This document shows, piece by piece, positions 43,120-52,411 of a stretch of 64,000 nucleotides of DNA. Within the stretch, counting starts at the first letter, position 1; the number at the start of each line of letters is the position of its first letter. A program made the position numbers and the translations under genes. A model generated the notes under the pieces. That model worked only from the letters and a program-made list of their open reading frames with translations, did not search any database and had not been told where the DNA came from. The stretch is from Porphyra umbilicalis (lineage: Eukaryota > Rhodophyta > Bangiophyceae > Bangiales > Bangiaceae), in the NCBI GenBank assembly GCA_002049455.2, contig KV918947.1:87177-151176 (forward strand). The letters are read 5' to 3'.

Positions 43120-44124
43120 TCACGACATGAAGATGATGTCGTCCTCGTTGGCAGCCGGGTACCCCCCCATGGCCGCCGCCTCTGCCGCCGCCGCTGCCAA
43201 CCCCCCGTCCGTGCCGTCCCCCCCCTTCTTCCGGAACGCAAACACCGTGTACAGGTAGGCGGCGTCCCATTGGTCGGCCGACATGGTGCCCGTCTCGTCG
43301 AGGACCCTCATCCGCACCAGCAGGTCAGAGTAGGGGGAGCCCGACGCCGAGTACTCTTTGAAAAAGTGGTGGAAGTTTTGCAGGAGCAGCAGCTCCAAGC
43401 CGTATTCAACAGCCAGCTTTTCAAACGACGGGAAGTGCACCAGGTACTCCGGGCAATCCTCTACGCTCGTGTCCAGAGTGAACGTGTAGCGGATGCCATA
43501 CGGCGACTTGTCCCGGCTGAACGCCTTGTTCTTGTGCGGCGGGTCCGTGTCGTCAAAGACCACCTTGAAGACCGCGTTGGCAAAGCTCATGCCGGGGATG
43601 GCGCGGAGCTTGCGCACGAGCACCGACGAGTCGGGGGTGGTCCCGATGAAGAAGCCGCCGGGCTTGAGCGCCCCCGCCACGTTAGACAACATCCGCCGCA
43701 CGCGCTCCTCGTTCTCAAACGCATAGTGCACCGCAAACTGGCAGCTGACAACGTCAAACGTGCCGTGGCCATCTTCAAGGTGGGCCAAAACGTCGACCGC
43801 AAAGCAGTCGCCGACGAGGAAGACGGCCGGGAAGGGCCGCCGGCCGAGCTCATTGTACCGCCCCAGCGCTTGTCGTACGGACACCTCAGCCGTGTCGCAA
43901 GCAACGTACGAGGAAGCCGGCGCTCGCGCCCACTTTTGCAAGTCCCCGCCCTTACCCGAACATAGGTCCAGGACGCGAGCGCCGGGGCGCGTGTGGAGGT
44001 TGATGAGCACGGACTTCACCCAGTTGTTCAGGTTCCGTAACTGCAAGATGGGACTGGTCTGCCGCCCTTTGCGCCCTTCATCGCGGCGCTCGTTGTAGTG
44101 GTGGGAGATGGCCGCATTGTCCAT
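43120..44124 (-). CDS. RNMT: mRNA cap guanine-N7 methyltransferase
   Basis: The 334-residue product matches the Abd1/RNMT catalytic core throughout. It begins with an N-terminal ISHHYNERRDEGR, and LRNLNNWVKSVLI follows. The SAM-binding motif VLDLCSGKGGDLQKW is at residues 51-65 (Asp53). DVVSCQFAVHYAFENEERVR is the conserved FALHYAFE block. ALKPGGFFIGTTPDS, KSPYGIRYTFTLD and EYLVHFPSFEKLAVEYGLEL follow. It transfers a methyl group from SAM to the 5' cap guanine of nascent mRNA in the nucleus. It lacks the long N-terminal extension of the human enzyme. Start 44124 (gccgcaATGG) is preferred. An in-frame ATG 222 bp upstream would add an Ser/His-rich leader with no homology. The gene is co-directional with the RedCAP-like gene, 690 bp downstream of its stop. 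Confidence 0.93.
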   Translation of the reverse strand: MDNAAISHHYNERRDEGRKGRQTSPILQLRNLNNWVKSVLINLHTRPGARVLDLCSGKGGDLQKWARAPASSYVACDTAEVSVRQALGRYNELGRRPFPAVFLVGDCFAVDVLAHLEDGHGTFDVVSCQFAVHYAFENEERVRRMLSNVAGALKPGGFFIGTTPDSSVLVRKLRAIPGMSFANAVFKVVFDDTDPPHKNKAFSRDKSPYGIRYTFTLDTSVEDCPEYLVHFPSFEKLAVEYGLELLLLQNFHHFFKEYSASGSPYSDLLVRMRVLDETGTMSADQWDAAYLYTVFAFRKKGGDGTDGGLAAAAAEAAAMGGYPAANEDDIIFMS

Positions 44125-44339
44125 TGCGGCGGCGTGCGACAGGGAGCATGATAGTGGCGTCAACGTCCGATGCAGAAACGAAGACAGAACGCTGTGCACA
44201 TGCGCGTGACTGGTCCGATGCAGCCAACCTGGCATGCTCCATGTGGCGGAATTCGGCGTTCCATGACCAGACAGTGCTGTCAGAGTCATTCCTCCAATTC
44301 CAATCGTGAATTGACTGAGGCTCGAAATGTTCGAGTTTC

Positions 44340-44404
44340 GAGTCAAAACTGAGCTGCTCGTCGTAGACGATCATCGTCTACGACGAGCAGCTCAGTTTTG
44401 ACTC
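44340..44404. repeat. Perfect 65-nt palindrome (32-bp arms, 1-nt centre)
   Basis: The arm 44340-44371 begins GAGTCAAAACTGAGCTGC. It is the exact reverse complement of 44373-44404, with C44372 between, and beyond the arms similarity continues for a few bases after one mismatch. It lies 216 bp upstream of the RNMT start and about 410 bp downstream of the RedCAP-like stop. It can form a long hairpin in RNA or a cruciform in DNA. Confidence 0.95.
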
Positions 44405-44813
44405 AAAAGCGTTGATCGCTAGCGGGTCACCATGGAGCTGTTCGTTGCTGGTGTATCGCTTTTGTGGCCGCACCAATGTGTCTGCGCTTCGCCACGACGG
44501 GGTGTCGTGGACAACGCTCGACGCATGCGGTGCTGGCTGACCTGGTTTCATACCGTCGATGCTACAAGAGTCTGTGCTAGTACTGTATGGTCCGAGACCG
44601 CGATTCTTTGGAGCACACAACGAGCTGGTTGTGATGCGGCACACGGAAAAAAAACGGATACCAAAACGACAGAACCCAGCAGGGAAGAAAGAACCAGTAA
44701 AAAAGAACCACGCCGAACCAAAAAACAAATCGAGGGAAGAAAGAATGGGGGGGGGATCAATACACTCCAGCTTGACACGCTACGTCCCGAGAGCAGGTTG
44801 CCGGGGCTGCGGT

Positions 44814-46161
44814 CTAGAACAGCAGGTTGCCGAGCCCCGCGTTGAGCGTGTCCAGGATCGGCGTCTTAGTCGCCACCGACGTGCACACGAGCACCAGAAG
44901 GCCGAGCATGGCCACCCGCCCGTTCCACGTCTCGGCCGTCTTGTTTAGCCCAGGCGCCATCGGCGGGATGAGGCCCGCGGGCGCGTCGTCCTCCTCACCC
45001 GGCGCCAGCAGCAGCTTGTCCTGGAAGGGGAAGGGCGCGAGCGCTGCCGCCACAGACACAAACAGCAGGTGCACGTGCGCAATGAGGATGATGGCGCGCT
45101 CATTAGAGATCGGCTGCTGGTTGCCCAACGCCGCGAGGGTGCCCCACTGCTTGAGGTCGAGGAGGCTGCTGGCCTCGGGGATCAGGCCGTGGCCCTTGGC
45201 GTAGCCGGTGGCCACCAGGATGACCCACCCGGCCATGACGTGGCGCCCGTTCCAGCGCTGCAGTATGCAATGACGGGGTGACAGCGGCAAGTCAACAAGA
45301 GCACCAAGCAACAACCAAGGACCATGGCAGGAAAAAGAAATAGGGAAGCAACAAGTCAGAATACGGACTCCACGGTGTCGGACCGCAAGCACAGCAAGCG
45401 AGCCAGACCCAGACAAGCCGCCCACCGCACACTGCGTGTTGCCACCCGCCCACAACACCCACACTGACGCGTCGGCCTGTTCATCCCAACCACTCTTCCC
45501 ACGCAAGTAGTGTCCTTCTGCCACGCGTACCTCGGCCTTGACCGTCGCGCCCCATCCCCGCTTGGCAAAGTCAGGGTACTCCTTCTTGAATTCATCCATG
45601 GCCTGGGTGAAGACCGGCAGCTGCTGCATCCGGACGGTCGCCTTGGAGGCCACCACCGGCGCCGCAGCGGCGTGGCGGCCCATGAAGGCCGAGCGCGAGA
45701 TGGTGGCCCTGCTCGAGGAAACACAGGGACCACGAAGCACGCACAGATAAAACATATTCAAAGGAGCGAAGGAAGCTGAAAAGGTGCGTGGTTCAGACGG
45801 CATGTCCTGCATGAATGCCAGTGCCGGCACAGGCACTACGGAGAGGTCACAGAGAGCGCCCCACACCGAGTGCAGTGACGTTGAGAGCCCCGCCGAGACC
45901 CGACGGAAATCACCAAGCCGCGGCATTGACAGAGAGACGGCATCGCCCAGCCAGCCCATACCACCAATGACCCCCCCGAACGGCCAAAATCCAGCGCAAA
46001 TCCGCAGCTTCATCCAGTGCAAGCACTCCCTCGTAGTCTCCGCAGCAAAGGCATACGTCCGCCCCGCAGGGTCACCACCCCACACACAAACGGTTGAGGC
46101 TGCCAACGCACTTGGTGAGGCTCGCGCGGACGGGCACGGGGGTGGACACAAAGGCCGCCAT
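44814..46161 (-). CDS. RedCAP-like light-harvesting superfamily protein, three exons
   Basis: Exons are 46112-46161, 45531-45708 and 44814-45257. The two introns are GT-AG (45709-46111, donor AA|GTGCGT and acceptor GAGCAG; 45258-45530, donor GAG|GTACGC and acceptor CTGCAG), and phases join exactly. The 223-residue product has an Ala/Ser/Arg-rich leader (about 1-44) fitting a plastid transit peptide. Three predicted membrane helices follow. Helix 1 carries RWNGRHVMAGW (77-87), helix 2 is ERAIILIAHVHLLFVSVAAA (129-148), and helix 3 carries ETWNGRVAMLGLL (185-197). WNGR with a following Met/Leu-Gly is the chlorophyll-binding motif of LHC/ELIP/Hlip proteins. Chlorophyll motifs in helices 1 and 3 only, with a dissimilar helix 2, match RedCAP. 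It probably acts in thylakoid light harvesting or photoprotection. It is the only multi-exon gene I can support here. Confidence 0.85.
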
Positions 46162-48169
46162 GATGGGAGGGTGCAGCGCAACGATGCAGCCGACCGAAGA
46201 TGGGAGAGGGGGTACCGGTAGGCAGAGTGAAGCGGCAGTGAAGGTAGCGGACGAGCGGCTGCAGTGGGCACAAAAAGCGGCTCTGTCACGGCGCGGTGGC
46301 AGGGAGGCGGAGGTCAAGTGGCTGGTGGATACTGTCGACGCGGGCGGGCGTGACGGCGGGGCGGGCGTGTGGTCTCAGCGTGAGGGTCGATTGGGAGGCG
46401 GGGGGGCGTCCAGGCAATGCAGGGCGGTCCTCGGGCCACTGTCCACCGCCCTGGCGGCGGCACGTCGCGCTGAACCACGGCCGGGGGAGCTGGCGGGGGA
46501 CCTCGGGAGCGACACCTCAGCTGATCTCGCACCAAGCTCCGCCTGCGATCCAATCGCCTGGAGTGACGGTTCGCACGCCGCCTCACGAGCAAGACGCGCT
46601 GCATTGCACGTTCGAACCAACTACATTGCCATCAATTTATTCTGTAGGTGACAGATACAGGCGACTTTCCTCTTTGAGACTCACATGAAACAGCTGACTT
46701 TTCAATTCCGCGGGATCAAGCAACACCGCTGGTACAAACCCACACCTGCCCAGTGCTCCTTAAGAGCACACCCAACAACGTCTCCCCCAAGTTCTGAAAC
46801 CCCAAACGGAATATGCCACGTTCGCTTACGTGGAGGACGTTCAGCGGATCCCCATTTTTCTCATCCAAGAGGGCCGTCCGCGGGTCCTGGAGTTATCGAA
46901 AACAGGGGCTACATGGTCGAGAGATGGGTACAAGAAGATGGGGGAAGCGTGCCTAGCAACGTCGACCCCCAAGCGGACAGAAATCGAACATATATCCAAG
47001 CAGTCACGAGGTGAGGGAGGGAGGGACGAAAAGGCTGCGATCCCGACAAGAGCGCGTCGCCACTTTCCAATCGTCTGTGCAGACTTTTGTTATCTGAGTA
47101 AACATACCGAAGGTCAGGTTCACACGTCTAAAATAAAGCGCCACGAACTGACAGGAACTGGTCGCCCTGCTGGCACGACGCAGAAAAATCTCCCTTCGGG
47201 AAGACAGCTGGCGAACTAATGACAGATGGCGAGCCTCACGCGACAGCGCAGAGCCGCGGCTCTCGGTCGAGGACCCTGGGAATGGTGCGCTGTGCGACGC
47301 GCTGTCAAGACGCGGCCACGGCAGGCACCGCGCGGTCCAACAGATGCTTCGATTCGAATGCTTCCAGAACGAGAGGCGGACGGCGCCTTTGCTGGTGGCG
47401 GCGTTGGCTTGCTCAGAACGAGCACTGCCGCAAACGTCGAAACGGACAGTGTCGGTGGGCGCGCGCGGGAATATCGGTGCGGTCGCGCAATCAATCACGC
47501 GATCCGTTTGCATGCAATAAGAAATCTTTGAAAGTTTCCAATCTGATCCAAGCCATACCATTGGCTGCTGGAAATGTTCACAGATATGTTGGAAGGGAGG
47601 CGGATCCATCATCGCCAGGGGTCAGCCGGCCCGTGATCAGATTGCTCTGCTCCCTGTTGGCGCCAGGCCCGCCCCCCCCCCTCCAATCGGTCGTAGGCCA
47701 GCCTCACGTCAAGCGTGGCGCGGCGGGTGCCTCAGCCGCTGCCACGAGGCGGGGATCTCGTCGACACAGGGGCACGCACGAGGCCCCGTGCCAGTGTCGG
47801 TGTGGCCCGCCTCGTGGGCAGCGCTGCGTGGGGCCGTGTCGCAGAGAGGGCCGTTCGGGGAGCCTCAAATGCACCTCCCCGGGCGGTCTCGGGAACACCT
47901 CCCGCTCGGGCGTGCCCGCAGCACCCTGCGGCCCCCCATCCACACACGCGCACGAGGGGCCGCAGCGTGGGATGCCATCCGCGGCTCGTTGGGGCGCCCC
48001 CTGGGCCGCCATCGGCTGTACGGAGGGGCGCCCCCTGGGCTGCGGTCGCGCGCTCGTGCTCCGCGTGTGCGCGCTTCTCGTGTCGCGTGCTGTCGGCCGC
48101 CGGCGACGGCATATGAACACGCCGTCCGCCGGCGGCTCGTGCTCCCTCGCTCATTCATCCCAACGACCT
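46162..48169. other. Intergenic, no supportable gene
   Basis: The first few hundred bases are presumably the promoter of the RedCAP-like gene. The rest has scattered GC-rich open frames without motifs. A direct repeat of GGGGCGCCCCCTGGGC occurs at about 47991 and 48026. Confidence 0.45.
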
Positions 48170-48480
48170 CCCGCACGCATTCCCCTACCGTTGCGTTCAT
48201 CCCGCCCTCACCGCCGGCGTCGGACGCCGGCGGCTGCCCCCCCCCCTCTGCTACCACTGCATTTTTCCCGCTCTGCCGCCAGCGTGCGACGCCGGCGGCT
48301 GCCCCCCCCCCCTCTCTGCTACCGTTGCATTTTTCCCGCGCTTGCCGCCGGCGTGGCACGCCGGCGGCCATTTCCCCGACCCCCCCTTCTACCGTTGAGC
48401 TTCTACCACCCTTGCCGCCGGCGAGGCACGCTGGCGGCGGTTCCCCGCCCTCCCCCCCGCTTGTTTTTTTTTGCCGCCGG
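48170..48480 (+). repeat. Tandem repeats of 66-70 bp upstream of the 30-residue-repeat gene
   Basis: About four and a half units contain GCCGCCGGCG, a variable GACGCCGGCGGCTG block, a C-run and TCTGCTACC-TTGCATTTTTCCC. GCCGGCGGC anchors fall at about 48225, 48291, 48360 and 48430. Each unit can fold through GCCGGCG/CGCCGGC. It may be promoter-associated. Confidence 0.65.
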
Positions 48481-48639
48481 CCACCCGCGTGTGGCTCTTT
48501 GCCCGCGTGCGCCGCCGGTGCTGCGTGGGCGCCGGCGGTGTGCCGTGTGCGCAACGGTGCCTCGTCCCCTCCGCCCCCCCCCCCTCCCTGACCCTCGGCC
48601 AATCTGTTCAAGAGCCGCCGCTCTCCCCCGTCTCCAACC

Positions 48640-50198
48640 ATGGCCCGCAAGCCCGACCCAGAGCGCGACACGGAGCGGAGGAGGGACCAGCGTCGGCGGC
48701 ACCAAGAGCGTCTCTCCGTGCTCGCGCGGTGCACCTGTTCGTGCCACCTCGGAGGGTGCCCGCCGTGCTCCACATCGTCACTGTCGTGCGGCGGACGGGC
48801 GCCATCACCGCCGCGCAACAACTGGGCGCCGCCGGCTGGTCGGCACCCTCAACAAGCCGGCGGCAACTGGGGCGGGGGACAAGGGCGTGCACCGTCGGCA
48901 CCGCGCAACAAGTGGGCGCCGCCGGCTGGTCGACACCCTCAACAAGCCGGCGGCTACTGGGGCGGGGGACAAGGACGGGCGCCGTCGCCGCCGCGCGACA
49001 GCTGGTGCCGCCGGCTGACTTGAGCCAACACCAAGCCGGCGGCAACTGGGACGGGGGGCAAGGATGGGCGCCGTCGCCGCCGCGCAACAATTGGGCGCCG
49101 CCGGCTGTTCGGTACCCTCAACAAGCTGGCGGCAACTGGGGCGGGGGGCAAGGACGGGCGCCGTCGCCGCCGCGCAACAACTGGGCGCCACCAATTGATT
49201 CGCACCAACATCAAGCCGGCGGCAACTGGGGTGGGGGGCAAGGACGGGCGTCGTCGCCGCAGCGCAACAACTGGGGGCCGCCGGCATATCCGCACCCACA
49301 CCAAGCCGGCGGCAACTGGGACGGGGGACAAGGGGGGGCGCAGTCGTCACCGGGTAACAACTGGGCGCCGCCAGCTGGTAGGCATCCACAACAAGCCGGC
49401 GGCAACTGGGGCGGGGGGTAAGGACGGGCGCCGTCGCTGCCGCGCGACAGCTGGGCGCCGACGGCTGATCGACACGCACATCAAGCCGGCGGCAACTGGG
49501 GTGGGGGGCAAGGACGGGCGCCGTCGCCGCAGCGTAGCGACTGGGCGCCACCGGCTGATCCCCACCCACGCCAAGCCGGCGGCAACTCGGGGCCGTCGCC
49601 TGGAGGTCGGTCACCACAAGGGGACGGCCATTGGGGCGGCGGGCAAGGACGGGCGTCGTTGCCGCCGCGCAGCGACTGGGTGCCGCCGGCTGGGCGGATC
49701 CCTCGTCAAGCCGGCGGCGGCGACGGACGGCATCCGACAGGCGGGGGACCGCCGCCTGGAGGCGTTAACGGCGGCGGGCCGCGAGACCAAGGTCAACCTC
49801 TGCCGCAAGACGTGAGCGCACCGCCGGCTCGCGGCTGTCTGTTGCTCGCCGGCGGCAGGTGCGCGCCGACGCCAGACGGTGTGCCTCCTCAAGGCGGCGG
49901 CCAATCGCGTGGGGGCGAGGGACGGGCGGCGTTGCCACCGCCGGATAATCGTGTGTTGCCACAAGCCGGAGGCAACCCCACACCTTACGGGGCCACCCGC
50001 CGCGAAGGTGGTGGCTCGCAGGCGCCGCCGCCAGCCAACGGGCCGTCTGAAGCCGGCGGGGAGTCGGCACCGCCGGCTGCAGATCAACAGCAAGCCGGCG
50101 ACGCGCAGCCCTCACCCGCCGAATGCCGGCCGCCGGCAGCAACCGTGCACCCCCCGTCCGTCCCGACGTTGAGTCCAGGGCATGGTTGGCAAAAATGA
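48640..50198 (+). pseudogene. Gly/Gln/Trp/Pro-rich protein with 30-residue repeats, frame-damaged
   Basis: From ATG 48640 (accATGG) a basic N-terminus (MARKPDPERDTERRRDQRRR) with a CTCSCHLGGCPPC cysteine cluster leads into repeats such as NNWAPPAGRHPQQAGGNWGG followed by GQGRAPSPPR. The unit is 30 residues (90 bp). About eight to nine copies run from roughly 48810 to 49640, exactly 90 bp apart apart from one 89-bp step near 49010. That 1-nt loss shifts the frame. The repeats continue in the new frame to a TAA at 49419 (a CAA changed to TAA) and beyond it, with a Gly/Pro/Ala-rich tail to 50198. One frameshift and one stop suggest recent decay, or sequence errors. Function is unknown. The composition resembles low-complexity, condensate-forming or extracellular repeat proteins. 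Confidence 0.55.
48810..49640 (+). repeat. 90-bp tandem repeat array
   Basis: The anchor CAAGCCGGCGGCAACTGGGG recurs at about 48853, 48943, 49032, 49122, 49212, 49302, 49392, 49482 and 49572. Spacing is 90 bp with a single 89-bp step. It encodes the repeats of the preceding entry. Confidence 0.9.
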
Positions 50199-50505
50199 AA
50201 AATTCTCGCCGAGGACTTGCAATAATGCATAGATTAATCTATAAAAAGTGTAAAATTTGCATTAATTTATCATTTTATCTAATTTAATCAACGGTCCAAC
50301 AGCCACTGTGGCCGCCGACGTCGCGGCTGTTGCTGTCACGCCCACCAGCTTCCCCTCCACAGCGCGAAACCCCCCTTCTCTGCTGCGGCGTGCATGACGC
50401 TGCGGTTCTCCCACCCCCACCATCCCCGAAGTAGCGCCGGATCCCGTCGCGCTGCGGCTCCCCCTCCCCCTACCACCCTGCCTCCTCCAAGTCGGCCTTG
50501 GGGCC

Positions 50506-51740
50506 ATGCCTCCCGCCGGAGAAAGCTCCCACCGAACGGCCGCTGGCATTCCGGGAGACGAGGGCCCGATCGCCCCTCCAACCCGAGGGCGGAAAGGCGG
50601 ACGCAAGGCCAGCAACGCCAAGGCGGAGTTCACCACTGTTCCGGGTGTCGGCGGCACGTTCTCACACTGCAAAGTGATCGTCAAGACGAAGCAGCAGAGC
50701 GGCACGATTCTGCCCCAGCACCTCTTTGGCTGCCGGCTGGCGCCGCTGTCGGTGTGGCAAATGGCATGGGACGCTTGCTCCACTCTTAAAAAGTCCGATG
50801 CGCGCCCAATTGGTTCGACCGACGCGACAGCGAGGCCGACGTCTGAGGCGTCCGGATTTCATGGCGGCGCTGTCGCGTCGGGCTCGGTGGTGGTGGGACC
50901 TCGGCTTTCTGGTTTCCATCCGCCGGCTGGGGGCATCAGCTCTTTCCTGGACCGCGTCTGCCCCGCGCAGGCGAGCACGATTGAGGCGGCCATCATGCAC
51001 TTCTCTGTCACAAACCGTGTGCCTTTTCTGGTGGCGGAGAGCCCGACATTCATAGCGATGCTAAGGGCGCTGCGCCCTGCCTTTGTAGAGCGAAAACTCG
51101 TTCTGAGCCGCAAGAAGATTGCGGGGCCCGGGCTCACCACCTTGTATAACGATACGCGAAAAGAGGTGCTCGGCTTACTTGCCGCGTGGGTCGTGCGGCG
51201 CAAGGCCGTCTGCGTCCTCGACGCGTGTGAGAACGTCAAGCACCACCACATTGTCAACGTTCTGGCGGTGGTAGGCGACAAGGTCGTCTTTATGGACTCG
51301 GTCTTCTGCGGGGACGAGTGTCAGGATGCGTGCGGGCAGGCACGACTGGTGCAGGAGAAGCTGGACCAGTACGGCGGTATGAACACGTTCAATGCGTTGG
51401 CAACCGACAACACGGCATCCTGCGTGGAGATGCGGCGGCTGATGTCAGTGGCGAATCCAGGTTTCGTCTCCCTCAACGACCAGGCCCATGTGGCTAACCT
51501 CCTCGTCGGAGATTTGTGCAAGGTGTCGTGGATGAAGGGCCGTGTGTCGACGGCAACGGTGGTGTCGAAATTTGTGCGGCGGCACTACCGGCTCTTGGCG
51601 GCGTACGAGGTGGCCAAGGACTTGTACAACAAGTCGCTTCCGGCAGACGCGGCGGCAAAGAAGCAGACGGCAGTGTCGTATGTGACGCCCAGCGCGACGC
51701 GGCTCCTGTACAACTGTGGCAACAAAGAAGGCGCGAACAA
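50506..51740 (+). pseudogene. hAT-type transposase (DUF659 core), 3'-truncated
   Basis: From ATG 50506 (gccATGC) an open frame of about 410 residues shows a zinc-finger-like N-terminal block (GTFSHCKVIVKTKQQSGTIL) and then the DUF659/hAT catalytic half. VCVLDACENVKHHHIVNVL and FNALATDNTASCVEMRRL hold the expected acidic residues. ANPGFVSLNDQAHVANLLV and TATVVSKFVRRHYRLLAAYE follow. The C-terminal hAT dimerisation domain is missing. After about 51735 the frame runs 120 bp into unrelated sequence (stop at 51861) at the border of the DIRS-like element. A CAGGGCATGGTTGGCAA string at 50176 resembles a hAT 5' terminus and overlaps the end of the upstream repeat gene. It would be a source of enzyme for hAT MITEs if intact elsewhere in the genome. 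Confidence 0.7.
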
Positions 51741-52411
51741 ATACCCTAGAACCACACTGACAGTACAAAAGAGAAGGACCCAAAGGGTCAACCTACCGAG
51801 AGGACCTAGACGGCGCAAAGGCGCTCAAAGGCTCGGACTCGAGAGGGACGCCAAGATTTAGATGGCGAGCATGACGGGGCGGCGCGGGGCACGGCCGGCG
51901 CCGTAATAACAAGACGAAAACAAACGAAAAGGGGAGACGAAAGAGTAACCCCCGACCCAAATAGGGGGGGCTACTTAGGGAGGGACAGCCGTCCCACAGG
52001 CCGCAATCCGAAGTACGGAGAGACGGGCGCAAGTCCCGGTAGGGACATAAGTACTGGACTTAGCCCCTGCCGAATGCAACACCCCCCTCGGGCCAAGACC
52101 TGGCGGTCACCCGCCAGCAAGGACGGATGCGGGGCCGCGCGGGCCGAGCAGCCGCGGGGGGTTGCCAGCGCGAGGGCGCAGGGCGGGGCCACCAGGCGAC
52201 GCGGACCGCGTGGGGGCGCGCGCGCGGGCAGCACACGGCGGCGAGCGGCGGCGAGGCGGGCATACCGCCGTGCGGGGACCGGCGGGGGCAGCGTTGAAGA
52301 ACGCGGGGCGCCGGCGGCGGCCGACAACGACGGGGACGACGACGCGGTCGGCGGCGGCGGAGGCGGCACGCGTGGACGCCATCGGCGTGGGCGTGCTGCC
52401 GACTGTGGCGG

